From NCBI RefSeq assembly GCF_030052815.1, contig NC_079505.1, positions 65,253,899 to 65,317,898 of the forward strand: a stretch of 64,000 nt of DNA, read 5' to 3'. The translations under genes were made by a program, and so were the position numbers. Below, piece by piece: positions 35,941 through 50,057 of the stretch. The stretch is from Hevea brasiliensis (Eukaryota; Streptophyta; Magnoliopsida; Malpighiales; Euphorbiaceae). The notes below the pieces were generated by a model. The model had not been told where the DNA came from. It saw nothing but the letters and a program-made list of their open reading frames with translations, and did not search any database. Every line of letters begins with the position of its first letter. Position 1 is the stretch's first letter.

Positions 35941-36526
35941 AAAACTCAGTTCCATTTCCCTGAAGACATGATGTAAAATTATGCCTCAAACTAGTTTGAT
36001 GATAATTACGTTTAATACCTTGGCACATTTGCTGTTATGGAGCTCTGAATGTTAACATCATTAATAGGAGAGAAGGGACCTCAGCAAGGAAATTCGATGT
36101 CAATGTTCCGAAATCTGCTAGAGACATGGATAGTAAAAGTGTTTTTTAATCCAAGGATGAGATTGATCGATGTTATAGTGAACTAAAATAGTCTGCTGGT
36201 ACACAATGAGTTTTAACTCAGTGGTACCAGAGTTGTTCCAGAATAATGAGGTCTTAAGTTTTCATTATAGTGGAGTTAATCGAGTGAACCACTTTTGTTG
36301 GATGGTGAGCGTGCCTAGACCACTCTGGGTCTTTTCTCTAAGGTTCAGCTTGGTTTTGCAGTATCCTTCGTAGACCACCGTGCTTGTTTCATGCCTCCTA
36401 TCTTTTTCCTAGCTCTTTTCTACACTCTTTAATCCCTTTTCTCATCAGGAAAAAAACCCTTTTCTTTTACTGGCATTTATTACTAGTTGTGCCAACATTC
36501 ATTCCTCACCCACTCCTTCTCTCATT
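35941..36526 (+). other. Region upstream of the LINE ORF1, possibly its 5' UTR
   Basis: No reading frame is supported. TAACTCAGTGG at 36214-36224 resembles a tRNA-type A box and may belong to a SINE or tRNA-like head, but the expected B box is not convincing. A C/T-rich stretch at 36390-36525 directly precedes the ORF1 ATG and is plausible as LINE 5' UTR. The LINE 5' end cannot be set. Confidence 0.35.
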
Positions 36527-37212
36527 ATGTCGAGCATTGAGATTGCTGTTACACGTCTTCTAAATAAAGACTAGTAATTGAACTGTTTGGACTCTCTTCT
36601 TGAACTGGAAGCCGACAACAATAAAGGTGTGCAACTCCAGAAAAATTTATTGGTAGGGAAAGTAATCTCAACTAGAATCTTTAGCGCAACTATGATTAAG
36701 AATGTGCTCTCTAAATCATGGTGTGCACGGAAGGATTTTCACGTTACTGCCAAGGGGAGTAGTATCTTTATCTTTAATTTTGAACACGAGGTTGATGTCA
36801 CGTATGTTTTGGAGAATCACCCATGGACCATTAACAACCAGCACATCTGCATTGGAGAGTGGCCACCAGATATGAGCTTTGAAGATGTAACCTTTATAGT
36901 CTCCCCTTTTTGGGTGCAGGTGTATGGTTTGCCCCCCAATAAACTCACGGCTTAGAATGCTCATACTATAGGAAATTTCATTGGAGGGCATATTGAAACA
37001 GATTTTGCTCAAGAAGGTTTTAGGGGTAATCCTCATTTGCTGAGAATTTGAGTCCAAGTGAAGATTGAGAAACCCTTCATAATTAGGTTTCACAAAAAGA
37101 AATCGAATGGGACAACAAGTTGGATTCAGTTCAAATATGAGACACTACCAGACATTTGCTTCAATTGTGGAGTTATGGGGCATCTGTGAAAGTTCTATTC
37201 TCTTCCACAAGC
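36527..37212 (+). pseudogene. L1-type LINE ORF1, 5' part (DUF4283 and zinc knuckle)
   Basis: The ATG at 36527 is followed by MSSIEIAVTRLLNKD and a TAG TAA pair, then an open stretch with a DUF4283-like domain (SWCARKDFHV, FNFEHEVDVTYVLENHPWT, WPPDMSFEDV). Then comes a CCHC_4-type knuckle beginning LPDICFNCGVMGH, whose last Cys codon region is broken by TGA. Other stops are near 36953 and 37049. ORF1 proteins of plant L1 elements bind the LINE RNA and help target-primed reverse transcription. The frame ends mid-codon at 37212, where copia B is inserted (TSD CAAGC). It continues in the same frame at 62255. Confidence 0.88.
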
Positions 37213-40200
37213 TAAAGGAGCAGAGGCATGTAAATTGTTAGATTAGAACATTGAATTCAAAATTTTCTTCTAGGGTTTCATGCATCATGCCACATCCATT
37301 ATGTGCCTAATTGATTTCAATGTTCAATTGCATATTAAAACACTTTTAATACGTATTAAGATCTACATTTGCCATTTAAGATTTTTTAATTAACAAATTA
37401 ATTCATTAGAATCCTAGATTAAAAGAATAATATGTGTACTAACTTTTTGATGCACTATAAATGTAATTGGTATCTTTGTGAAGCACCTAGGACCCCAAGA
37501 GTTGTCCTTCTAGCTTGTCCACACCAAGATCACCAATGGAAGCCCCTAAACCAGCTTCTCAAGCCTTGCCAACCAATTAGAAGTTAGGGATTTGCCTTTA
37601 GAGAAGTTGTAGATATGTATAGAACACTAGAAATAATTTCTAGCAATTTTAATTCAAAAGAATTTGGGCAATTCTCTTTGAATTGATGAGAGAAGATGAA
37701 GAGAGGAGAGAGAGCTATAGGTGGAGGCACATTGCATCTTAATTTTAATTGACCTAATCACATTAAGCCAAGTGTCAAAGCTAGATTTAATCTTGACTTT
37801 GATCACCTTGCATGATAGGAAGACAAATGGAAAACCTATATGGTGCCATGTGTCACCATCTCATGGTGCCATATGTCACCCTATGAAATGACCAAATTAC
37901 TCTTGTGTTTTAATTTTGAGTTCTCAATCCAAAATAATTATTTTTCCTCTTCTAATCAATTTATATCAAATATAAATTAATTAATTAATCTCTATTAATT
38001 AATTTCTCATAATTAAATTCATATGTAAACACTTTAAATATAAATTTAACTTATACTATATATCTAATAACCTAGATTTGGTTTCAAGCCATGCTAGGGA
38101 CTTTGTAATCTAATTCAATCCAATAACCTATTTAATTAATCAATTAAACTCTTTAATTAATTAATTAAATCACATTTAACTTGGTGATTAATTTGTGTAT
38201 GTGTGTGACCTACTAGGCTCATCACTAATTGGCAATGAGATATGATATTAACTCTTAATATCATCAGAACACTTTCTTACTATAAATGATTTCTCTAAAT
38301 CATTTTAGGCATCTCATAGACCATGGTTGACACATAGCATAGCATGCCATGGCCACCCAATTAGTAACAAGGAATACCTTTGAATGAACCTATAATTATA
38401 TGTTACCATGCACTGGAATCTCTCTGTTATAAAATCCCAATTCCAGCTGGAGCCATGGTTAATGTCAAACTCCATTTGCTATGGATATTATGTTCTCTTT
38501 TAATTCCAATTCTTGATTAAAAAGATTTTCTTATCAGAAACTCTTTTCTGACTAAATCTGTCTGCCCTAGCCAGGAACTTGAAACATTAAGAACAATTAA
38601 ATGAGCATAGGACTTTATCCCTATTTACTTAGAGTAACAGATTCTATCTTGATCGAGTATACCCATACACAGTTCAAGTATGAAAGCAGTATCAAACTCA
38701 AACCACCTATATATAAGATAACTGTCACACCCTACTCCTCTGTAAGGCATAACATGATCCCATAGTACACCTAACGAATTACCATACTTCGCCTATTGAT
38801 AACTCATTAAATATACTACAAGAGATTTTAAAACAATTTCTATACATTTTTAAGTTGGTGGGTAAATTTTTTTCACAAATATTAAAACTTTTAATTGACA
38901 TTAAGTCACAAATCAAATTTTTGGATATTTAAAACCACTGCAATTTTTACAAAAATTTCGGCAGAGTACCGACTATATTTTGAGAAAATAGTTCTTCAAA
39001 ACCTAAAAAGAAACACACTTCCAATATTTTTACTCAACCATAACTCCAATACAAATCCATTTCATCTCACAATCTCATACAAGAAGCTCAACTCAAAATC
39101 AATCGCAATTCGAAGCATCTCATTTCAAAAAAAGAATAATTTCTCATTCACAAAATACAAAAATTTAATTATTTACATTGATTACAAAACTCAAAAATAA
39201 ATTTTAATATTAGAATAATTTGCATTTTAATTACATAACCAAAATAATATCACAAAAGTTTTTGTACAACTGCTCAACCAATTTACATACATATAATTAT
39301 ATGCATACATCAAAATCTAATGTACAAGGGTATACCTCTAAAATAACCGGAGTTAATTCCAATGAGTCTTCAAGGCGCAGCTATCGTAAATCTCACTCAG
39401 CTGCTCTATCTTTACTTTCACCTGCGACAGCATACAAAGCTATCGCTGAGTGGTGAACTCAGTAGTGCACAACCTTGATTTAAAACATAATATACAATAC
39501 CTTACCAAAATTTTAGCAAAGAATTTGAAAATCTTGAAATTCAATCAAAATTCCAAAAATCAAAATATTCGTTGCCAATAAAATAAATCATTTGTTAAAA
39601 TGACTCTGCTCAAGAATTTCAATTTATCAAATCATAATTGAACATTTAAAGTAATTCCAGTAATTTATGGAAACAAATCTTAATTCCAATAAAATCAATT
39701 ATGCATAAATCCCATTTAAAATCATAATTCTTACTGTTCAAAACCCATTCTTTATCTCACTAACTATGCAAGACTAATCTGTAAGGGCCATCTTCGGGGA
39801 GATTCTAACTCCCTATGGTCAGGGAGGTCGAATCGGCATTCTAACTTCCTATGGTCGGGGAGGTCGAATCATCGTGCATAGTACACACCACAATAGTGCA
39901 ACTTTCGAAAGGACTAATGAAAAACTTAGATCTAACCTCTAATAAGAGGAGAATCTAAGCCTGTGCACATCATTGTCTCCTCAACAAATGAGAGAGACGG
40001 GTAATAACCTAGTCAAGCATTTATAGTGAGATATAAAACAATATTATGAATCTATTTATCATTTTTATGAGCATAAATCACAACACAATTCAATTCAATG
40101 TCAATTCCAATATCCAAAAATTTTTATGCTCATTACAATTCAAAACAAATTTTATCTATTCCCATGTCAAGTATGTTTCAATCAAAATTTTTCCAAAGCT

Positions 40201-43093
40201 AACTTTATTCAATTCATGACAAAATAAAATCATAACTAATTTCATTTTCTAAAACTAAACTTATTCATACCATAACACATGTCAATAATTATTGAGATAA
40301 ATTCAATATTTAATAAACATAATACAATAAGAAATGAAATAATTTGGTCAAAAAACATATGAAAAATATAACCAATAAAAACACTAGTTGTGCACAAAAC
40401 TCTTTGTTGACTAGTTTACTCTAAATTTCAGTTTTTTCTTGAAGATCCCTTTCTAGTCTCTTTTTCAACTGAAACACATAATTTACAGTATTTCAGTATC
40501 ATAACTTATAATAAATCCAATAAATAATTCATGTCTACTGAATTCTAGCCCTAATATGCTTAAATTAAAGTTCTTTAAAATTTACATTTCTGGGTTACTA
40601 TTCATGGCACTATTCAAGTCAAAATATTGATTTTCTCATGCTTAATAGGTATGTGAATTCCAATTACACCCACATACCACATTTTAAGTGTCAAATTTGT
40701 TGGTCTTGGTTGCCATTTCAATTTCTAACTCTCCTAAGAGAAATTGCCATTTTTCAGTTTTGATCCCCTATTTTGGATTGTTCCATTGATCTGGTTACTG
40801 TGGAAATTTGGCTAAGTGTCTTCATCAAAGTTGTTCCTTATTGTCTTATCTTTAATTCCATTTTTGAATAACTCCATTTGGAGTTTTTTAGGCCAAGATA
40901 TGGTCATTTTACTAAGGCTGGCCGGATTGGTGTTACCCAGAATTTCTGGGCTTGTTTAGGTTCTGGCAGTTTTGGACAATTAACTTTGGGTGGAAATTTC
41001 ATTTGGTTATGGGCAAAATTTGGGTTGGTGTTCTTCATAAAAGTTGTATTGTTTATGTCATACCTTTCCAATTCCACAAAAATCAGGTCATTTGGACCTG
41101 CCTAGGCCAAGTTATGGCCAAATGAACAAACACTGTTCATTTGGTCATTTTTGTACAGTAGCAGTGCACATTACCCAGATTTGACCTAATTGTTCACTAT
41201 CTAAATGTCATTTTCTAGGCATGGTTTCTAAATGAAAATTGTGTCTTTATATGTCTAATTTCATTCCCAATTGGACTCACACCAACTGGGTTGGTAAAAT
41301 TTTACTTTTGGTCCCTGGAATGGACCTAGGTCAGGCTGTCCAGTAGTGACCCCTCACCAATCCGAATTTGACTTAACTTCTCACCATTCAACACATTCTA
41401 AATTACACCATTTAACCATTTTAAACCTCATTTAGGTCAAAGTAAATCTAATTACCAAATTCTCAATTTTTCCTCCTAAACCCTAAGGGTCAAGAACCCT
41501 AATTTTTCTACTTGATTAAATTCTTGCAATTAAAGTGTATAAATACTATCTAAATACTAAATTAAGCTTAATTACACTTTTAATTCCCTCAAAATCCATC
41601 AAACCCTACCCCTTCTAATGTTGGCCGAAATTCCATTAGTCCCTTAATCCAACATTTTTGTTTGATTTTTACACAATTCCTAAGTTAATTCAATTATATG
41701 TGCATAAATTTAAAGAGAGAAATTGAAATTCACTACTAACCTCTTTCTTCAATTTCTCAAGCTCTAATTTCTTCAATTTCTTCTTCCTTTTCCTTCTTCA
41801 ATCTTCTTTTCAAGTTGCAAGGGCAAGGTTTAATTAAGTGAGTTGGGAAATTAGGGTTAAGTTTGGTGTTTAATCAAGTCCAAATGAGCTTTAATGGTGA
41901 TTTGAAAGAGAAAGATGGGAGAGAAGAGAGAGGTGTGGGAGAAGGCACTAGGAAGAAGAAATGGAGATGTAAATTTTTTTTTCTTTTCTTGTCATTTTAT
42001 GTCACTATTCCATAATTGTCATAATTAGGAAATATAAAATTATTAAGTGATGCTTAAGTCACACTAGTGATGCCATAATTCTTATTTTAATTTCCTTTTC
42101 TTTTCCTTTATTTTCTTCATACTTTTTCAATTTAAATCTATACTTCAAAATTTTCATTTCTTAGATTTTATTGGACAGTTAGGTCAGGAGTCACCTCTAG
42201 GGGTGAGTTAACCAATTTGCCCCTCGCCGGTTTGATTCGGTTTGCAAATAATTCGGCGTTTCTTTCGGAGCCCTGACCTAATTATTTGACCTACTTATAA
42301 GCTCTTTTCTGTGATTTTCTCTTTTCCACTAGGTTTGTAATAGTCCTTGGGATCGCGGTGTCACAATTTCCCATTCAAAATTGGAGTTAGGACTAACCTC
42401 GTAGTCACTTCTCGGTAAGGTCACCCATCGCTATGACCATCGGCTCATTTAACTTTTTACGCATTGTTTTTCTTATTTATACTTAACCTTCTAGTCAGCA
42501 CTATTTATTTTCGTTTAGGGCTTTTCTAGGTGTCTTAACATGGTTCTAATCCTCTTAATTGTCCAGACTGACACTGGTCACTGGAATAGTGAAATATACC
42601 AGGGTTATGCATATAGGGGTCTTACAATAACTATGCTATCTCAGGTCTAAAGATTATATGCACTGATATGATTTATGACAATGCATTGACAAGAGTAAAC
42701 TCCACGTTCTTATCATAAGTGTCATTGGTTCGGCCTACTTATCATGCATAAGTGCCTATCATGTTTGTTATATAGCATGAGACTCACCATTCCATCTTAT
42801 TTACATCTCATATAAATAACTTGGGAACAAATATAATTACAATCTTTCTGAATAAGTCATGTCCTTATTATGAAGTATCCTCAATTATGAACCAATTTAT
42901 GATACTTTGTGCTAAAAATACTGTCACTCATATTCTTAACAACTTAAGAATAGAATTTCTAATCAAATATCAATGGACCTTTTCTATTACACATAAATAT
43001 GTTATGTAAAAGGAAAAGTGAAAATGCCTTTTTATTAATAAAACATGTACAAGATACACACTAAATGATATGCTCTATGGCATACTACTAACA
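37213..43093 (-). repeat. 3' LTR of copia B, split by a solo gypsy LTR
   Basis: Net length is about 1.97 kb. Compared with the 5' LTR it lacks about 110 bp near 37730, including the TATA-box region, and a smaller stretch near 38658. The outer end is TAAAGGAGCAG (TG mutated to TA on the plus strand) and the inner end ACTACTAACA. Confidence 0.92.
38723..42626 (-). mobile_element. Solo LTR, gypsy family 2 (diverged)
   Basis: It reads TGTCACACCC...GGTCTTACA on the plus strand, with a perfect TSD ATAAC (38718-38722 / 42627-42631). The first 120 bp match, in reverse, the end of the family-2 LTRs at 53450-53570 and 61870-61987. The 3904-bp length exceeds the 3.5 kb of those LTRs, and sequence differences are many, so it is an older or subfamily copy. 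It contains two tandem units of about 36 bp at 39796-39868 (CTAAC(T/C)CCCTATGGTC type). There is no internal domain. Confidence 0.9.
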
Positions 43094-43107
43094 ATCTCCC
43101 ACTAGCA

Positions 43108-46100
43108 CTAGAGCCATTCATTACAATATCTTAGACCCATTTTCTCAAGATGTCGGTCTAGCTGAGCTTGTGACATAGGCTTAATGAATGGATCAGCTGG
43201 ATTTTCAGCTGATGTTTTTTTCTATATGGCTACATCACCTCGCCCAGCTATTTCTCTGATAATGTGGTGGCACCTTTCTATGTGTTTGGATTTATGGTGA
43301 GACTGGGGTTCCTTAGCCTGTATGACTGTCCATTGTTGTCACAGTGGAGTGGAACTGCTGACTCAATGGAAGGAACTACTGCAAGTTCTATCATGAACTT
43401 CTTTATCCAAACAGCTTCTTTTGCAGTATCTGATGCAGCAATATACTCAGCCTCTGTAGTGGAATTAGCAGTCGTACTCTATTTGGAACTTTTCCAACTG
43501 ACTGCACCTCCATTACAAATGAACACATACCAGAGGTAGACTTTCAATCATTGATATCTGATTGGAAATCAGAATCAGTATAACCATCCAATTGCAAGTC
43601 ACCTCCTCCATAAATCAAGAACAAATCCCTAGTTCTTCTCAAGTACTTAAGGATATTCTTGACAGCTATCCAGTGTTCCAAACTTGGATTGGAATGAAGC
43701 TTGCTAGTCAAACTAATAGCATATGCGATATCCGGCCTAGTACACAACATTGCATACATCAAACTTCCAATAGCCGAAGCATATGGAATCCTGGCCATTT
43801 TATCTCTTTCTTCAGGTGTCTTTGGAGACATCTCTTTAGAAAGGTAGATATCATGTCTCACTGGTAACAATCCTCTCTTGGAATCAAGCATGTTAAACCT
43901 CTTTAACACCTTTTCCAAGTATAAACTTTGGGATAAACCAATTATTCATTTTGCTCCATCTCTATAGATGCGAATCCCAAGAATATAGGTTGTCTCCCCT
44001 AAGTCTTTCATGGAGAATGTATTTGACAACCATACCTTTACAGCTGTCAACATACCTATGTCCTTACCCATCAACAAAATGTCATCCACATAAAAGACAA
44101 GAAAAGTGACAGCACTATCACTAACCTTCTTATATACATATGACTCATCCTCATTTTTGATAAAACCAAATGACTTAATGGCTTCATTGAAACGGATGTT
44201 CCAACTCCTCGAAGCTTGTTTCAACCCATAAATGGATAGCTTCAGCTTGCATTCTTTGGAACCATCTTGGGATTCAAAACCCCTAGGTTGTTCCATGAAA
44301 ATGTTTTCTTCAATGTATCCATTGAGAAAAGCTATTTTTACATCGATCTGCCAAATCTCATAATCATAGTATGCAGTTATAACTAATAGAATCCTAATTG
44401 ATTTAAGCATGGCAACAGGCAAGAAAGTATCCTCATAGTCAATTCCTTGCCTTTGGTGAAACCTTTCGCTAATAGCCTTGCTTTATAGGTCTCTACCTTT
44501 CCATCAGAACCAATTTTCTTCTTGAAAACCCTTTTATTCCCTATAACTACAATACCTTCAGGTGGGTCAACAAGGTCCCAAACTTGATTCTTATACGTGG
44601 AATCAATTTCGGATTTCATAGCTTCAATCCATTTTGAAGAGTCTATATCTGATATAGCTTCTTCATAGGTAAGTGGATCATCTCCATGATCTACTTCTTC
44701 ATGAGTAAACAGCTCTTGTTCATCTTCATGAAGGAAACCATATCTCACTGGTGGGTGAGATATTCTGGTTGATCTATGAGGAATTACTGTAGATGTTTCA
44801 TTAATAGGTGTAGGTTAACTAGATGGATCTATATCCATTTGATCTGTTGGTTGGTCAGAATTCTCCAATTCTAACTCTATTTGCCTTCCTTTGCCTCCTT
44901 CTTGAATAAACTGTTGTTCAAGAAATATGGCATCTCTGCTTACCACAACTTTTTGTGATGTAGGCAAATAAAAATGATATCCAAAACTCTCTTTTGGATA
45001 CCCAACAAATTGACCTTTTTCTAATATGGTTTCCAATTTATCAGTGTTTAGCTTTTTGATATAAGATGGACAACCCCAAATCTTAACATGCTTAAGACTT
45101 GGTTTTCTTCCATGCCATATCTCATAAGGTGTGAAAGAAACTGATTTTGATGGAATCCTATTCAAAATATGCAAAGTTGATTCTAATACAAATCCCCAAA
45201 AGGAGATTAGCATATCAGTATAGCTCATCATACTACGTACCATATCTAATAGGGTACAATTTCTCCTTTCAGATACACCATTCAACTGTGGCGTTCCTGG
45301 AGGAGTCAGCTGGGAAACAATGCCATTCTCTTTCAAGTATTCATCAAATTCAGTACTTAAGTATTTACCTCCACGATCTAATCAAAGAGTTTTAATACTT
45401 TTTCCTGTTTGATTTTCTAGTTCATATTTAAATTCTTTGAACTTTTCAAAGGATTCATGTTTATATTTCATCAAATACAAATACCCAAACCTTGATTTAT
45501 CATCAGTAAAGGTAATAAAGTAATGAAAATTGCCTCCAGCAATTTCCTTAAATGGACCATATACATCACTATGTATTAGCTCTAAAATATTTTTAGCTCT
45601 TAGTCTTTGTCCAACAAAGGGTGATATAGTCATTTTGCCTTGAAGACAGGATTCACAAGTTGGAGTAGGTTCAGAATGCAATGAGGATAAAATCTCCATT
45701 TTCTCTAGTTTTACAATCATATCTTCTACAACATGACTTAATCTTAAGTGCCAAATATATTTTGAACTTGAGTTGATTTTTATCATGGCATTCCATTCCT
45801 TTAGATTGCTATACTCTAGACAGTTCCTTTTCCAGTGCCCATGCTTCTGGCAATGAAAACATTTTCCCTTGCCTTTGTCAGCTTCAGTCTTGCCCTTCTG
45901 TTTGGCTATCTTCTTGGAAGGTCCAGGAATTTGAGGTTTCTTATTCTTATTGCCCTTCTTCTCTTTGGACTTTCCAGTAGAAGAAGAAGATGCGATCAAA
46001 GCTACCTCTTTCCCTTTATTGCCCGGCATATACTTTTAGGCAATAACAAGCACGTTAAGTAAACCAGCCAAGGTGTATTCCTACTTAGTCATATGAAAAT

Positions 46101-46635
46101 TTGTCACAAAATTTCCAAATGACTCAGGTAGGGATTGAAGGATCAAATCCGTCTGCAGCTAGAAATCCATGTTAAAGTCAAGATATTCCAGCTGTTCAAT
46201 AAGCTAAATCATCTTGTGGACATGATCTCCTACATTCTGTCCCTTAGACATCCTCATGCGGAATAGCTGCCTAAATATCTCATACCTAGCATTCCTGCTA
46301 TGCTCACCATACAACTCTTAGAGGTGAAGGAGGATCTCACTTGCACTCTGCATGTTCTCATGCTGCTTCTATAACTCATTACTCATAGAAGCAAGCATGT
46401 AACACTTGGCTCTCATATCATGCTTCTTCTATTTGTCCAAAGTGTCATATTCCTCTTGAGTGGCCTCTGGAGGTAAGGGACCAGGAACATTTGAGTCTAG
46501 AACATATCCAATACGTTCTAGGTTCAGGACAATTTTTAAATTTCTTAGCCAATCTGAAAGATTAGGTCTCGTCAACCTATTGTGATCAAGTATGCTCGCA
46601 AGTATATTGGATGGTGGTGGTTGTTGTGTGCTCAT
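43108..46635 (-). pseudogene. gag-pol: Copia B gag-pol, lacking protease
   Basis: The ATG at 46635 begins MSTQQPPPSNILASILD, with several TAG stops in GAG between 46430 and 46030. The knuckle CFHCQKHGHWKRNC at about 45870 is intact. Immediately after it the reading frame jumps, still open, to the integrase zinc region (WHLRLSH, CESCLQGK). The protease of about 156 codons seen in copia A is absent. The integrase core lies at 45570-44815, and RT at 44748-43946 has FYVDDILLMG and a frameshift near 44425. RNase H lies at 43918-43200, and the C-terminus ends at the TAG at 43108. Long open stretches (121-215 codons) make it better preserved than copia A, but it is not functional. Confidence 0.92.
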
Positions 46636-48200
46636 TTTTATCAGAAGAATAACTGCAGAAAATAACTAGATTAGTTAGTAAATGTATCATGTAATTAACC
46701 AAAATGATTATGGTCTTTTAATCAAATTGGTCCTCCCACTAACTTAGCGAATCCTACACTTCCAAAGTAGGAAACGGAAATCCTAGTTGGATGGATTTCT
46801 AGTGGGTGATTGAATTCTTATAACTTTATTGATCATCCTCAGGCACATCCATTATTGGAATTACAATAAACTATGAGTGAGCAACTCCTTGCCCATCATA
46901 TCTCATGTGAGGTTCAATCCTTTTACCTAGGCCCGAATGCTCAAAATCTCAGGCACATCCATTATTGACTTATCTTGCATTAGTTAAGTTGATCCCATTG
47001 AGCCAGTAAACATGCAAATAATTTTAATGTCCTCAGGCACATCCATTATTGGCCACAAAACCATTTACATAGTTACAACATCTCATGCTTAACAATTATT
47101 CTTAAGAAAATCTCTTAAATTAATTGCATCATATATAAGTATTTAAAATTTCTTAAAATAATTGCCTCAATGAAGGGCCAATGGTCTCACTTTGCACATT
47201 ATCCAATTAGCATGCATATATCATATACTTACATACATTCCCATATATGTAGATAAACAATAAATATGGTATGATCATGGACTTTCTAAAGGATTCAATT
47301 CTGAGCCACCAAGAATTGAATCAGGGCATTCCTAGGTGCATTTCATTCATTCATTTTACAAGAGTTACTGAAGGAGTACATAATCAACACTTGATCTTGA
47401 ATTCCTCCCACTGGTCCCACCAATGCTCTTTACCTCCTTGATCTTCTTGCAATCCAATTATATTGTAATCCTTGGCATACCAAGGCGAATTTACAAGAAC
47501 ATGGACTTTAAAGTCCTTAAATAAATGAAATTACAACCCAAATTATTACAACATTTATAATACATGCCACCAAAAATAAAATTAATTATTTTACAACCCA
47601 AAAAAAATAAAAGAAATAAATCCAATCACATTGGTCTTTTATTATTCGTGATCATCCATCATGCATATTACTATTTAACAATCGAATAAAACATACATAC
47701 TAAAATTAAATTGAATATCTCATATTCAACTAAAAAATTCAGATTTGAATCTCATTCAAACAAATTTAAAAATTCATATTTGAATCTCATTCAAACAAAT
47801 TTAAAAATTCAGATTTGAATCTTATTCAAACAAATTTAAAACTTTATATTTGAATCCCATTCAAACAAATTTAAAAATTTAGATTTGAATCCCATTCAAA
47901 CAAATTTAAAAATTCAGATTTGAATCCTATTCAAACAAATTTAATCAAAATTTAATTGTGTGATTAAAACTCCTAATTAAACATTTTAATTAGTCATGGG
48001 CTTAATTATGGGCCTTGAAACCAAGCCCACACTCAAGCCCAAAAACCATGCGCATGGTTGAATGAACCAAACCATGCGCACCAATGGTGCTCTACACCTT
48101 GCCGCCATATTGTTGGTCCAACCAGCAATAAATCAATCAACTTTTGATCAAATTACACAATTAAATCAAATATTAAACAATCTAAATGGCAAATATAGTG
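46636..48200 (-). other. Copia B untranslated leader
   Basis: It corresponds to 10740-12331 of copia A. It contains the word CTCAGGCACATCCATTATT (reverse of the AATAATGGATGTG repeats) at about 46839, 46949 and 47032, and the 35-bp tandem array at 47735-47942. No reading frame was found. Confidence 0.78.
47735..47942 (-). repeat. 35-bp tandem repeats in the copia B leader (6 units)
   Basis: The word TTTGAAT recurs at 47744, 47779, 47814, 47849, 47884 and 47919, exactly 35 bp apart. Units differ by a few substitutions. Copia A has three. Confidence 0.9.
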
Positions 48201-48212
48201 GCTCTGATACCA
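48201..48212 (-). other. Primer-binding site of copia B
   Basis: On the minus strand TGGTATCAGAGC lies two bases after the 5' LTR. It is identical to copia A. Confidence 0.9.
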
Positions 48213-50057
48213 ATTGAAGGAGCGAAAGCATGTAAATTGTTAGATTAGAACATTGAATTCAAAATTTTCTTCTAGGGTTTGATGCATCATGCCACATCTA
48301 TTATGTGCCTAATTGATTTCAATGTTTAATTGCATATTAAAACACTTTTAATAAGTATTAGGATCTACATTTGCAATTTAAGATTTTTGAATTAACAAAT
48401 TAATTCATTAGAACCCTAGATTAAAAGAATAATATGTGCACTAATTTTTTGATACACTATAGATGTAATTGGTATCTTTGTGAGGCACCTAGAACCCCAA
48501 GAGTTGTCCTTCTAGCTTGTCCACACCAAGATCACTAATGGCAGCCCCTAAACCATCTTCTCAAGCCTTGCCAACCAATTAGAAGTTAGGGATTTGCCTT
48601 TAGAGAGGTTGTAGATATGTATAGAATACTAGAAACAATTTCTAGCAATTTTAATTCAAAAGAATTTGGGCAATTCTCTTTGAATTGATAAGAGAAGATG
48701 AAGAGAGGAGAGAGAGCTATAGGTGGTGGCACACTTGAGGGAATAAGAAGAGTGACTGAATTTTTCTTTCTTTTCCCTTTTATAATTAAGTCATCACTTA
48801 AAACCTTTACCACATGCCATCACCTGATTGCATCTTAATTTTAATTGACCTAATCACATTAAGCCAAGTGTCAAAGCTAGATTTAATCTTGACATTGATC
48901 ACCTTTCATGATAGGAAGACAAATGGCAAACTTATATGGTGCCATGTGTCACCATCTCATGGTGCCATGTGAAATGACCAAATTACCCTTGTGTTTTAAT
49001 TTTGAGTTCTTAACCCAAAATAATTATTTCTCCTCTTCTAATCAATTTATATTAAATATCAATTAATTAATTAATCTCTATTAATTAATTTCTCATAATT
49101 AAATTCATATTTAAACACTTTAAATATAAATTTAACTTATACTATACATCCAATAACCTAGATTTGGTTTCAAGCCATGCTAGGGACTTTGCAATCTCAT
49201 TGCAAACCAAATCTATTTAATTAATCAATTAAACTCTTTAATTAATTAATTAATTAAATCACATTTAACTTGGTGATTAACTTGTGTATGTGTGTGACTT
49301 ACTAGGCTCATCACTAATTAACAATGAGATATGATATTAACTCTTAATATCATCAGAACTCTTTCTTATCATAAATGATTTCTCTAAATCATTTTAGGCA
49401 TCTCATAGACCATGGTTGACACCTTGCATAGCATGCCATGGCCACCCAATCAGTAACAAGGAATACTTTTGAATGAACCTATAATCATATGTTACCATGC
49501 TCTAAAATCTCTCTGTTACAAAATCTCAATTTCAGCTGGAGCCATGGTTAATGTCAAACTCCATTTGCTATGGATATTATGTTCTCTTCAATTCCAATTC
49601 TTGATTAAAAAGATTTTCTTGTCAGAAACTCTTTTCTGATTAAATCTGTCTATCCTGGCTAGGAACTTGAAACATCAAGAACAATTAAATGAACATAGGA
49701 CTTTATCCCTATTTACTTAGGGTAACAAATTCCATCTTGATCAACACCTACCTCCATATATAACTAGTAGGAGTCAACACATACCCATATACCCATACAC
49801 AGTACAAGTATGAAAGTAGTATCAAACTCAAATTACCTATATACAAGATAATTGTGCTGTATCAGGTCAAAAGATTATATGCATTGATATGATTTATGAT
49901 AATACATTGACAAGAGTAAACTCCACATACTTGTCATAAGTGTCACTGGTTTGGCCTACTTATCATGCATAAGTGCCTTTCATGTTTGTTATATGGCATG
50001 AAACTCACCATTTCATCTTATTTACATCTCATATAAATAACTTGGGAACAAACATGA

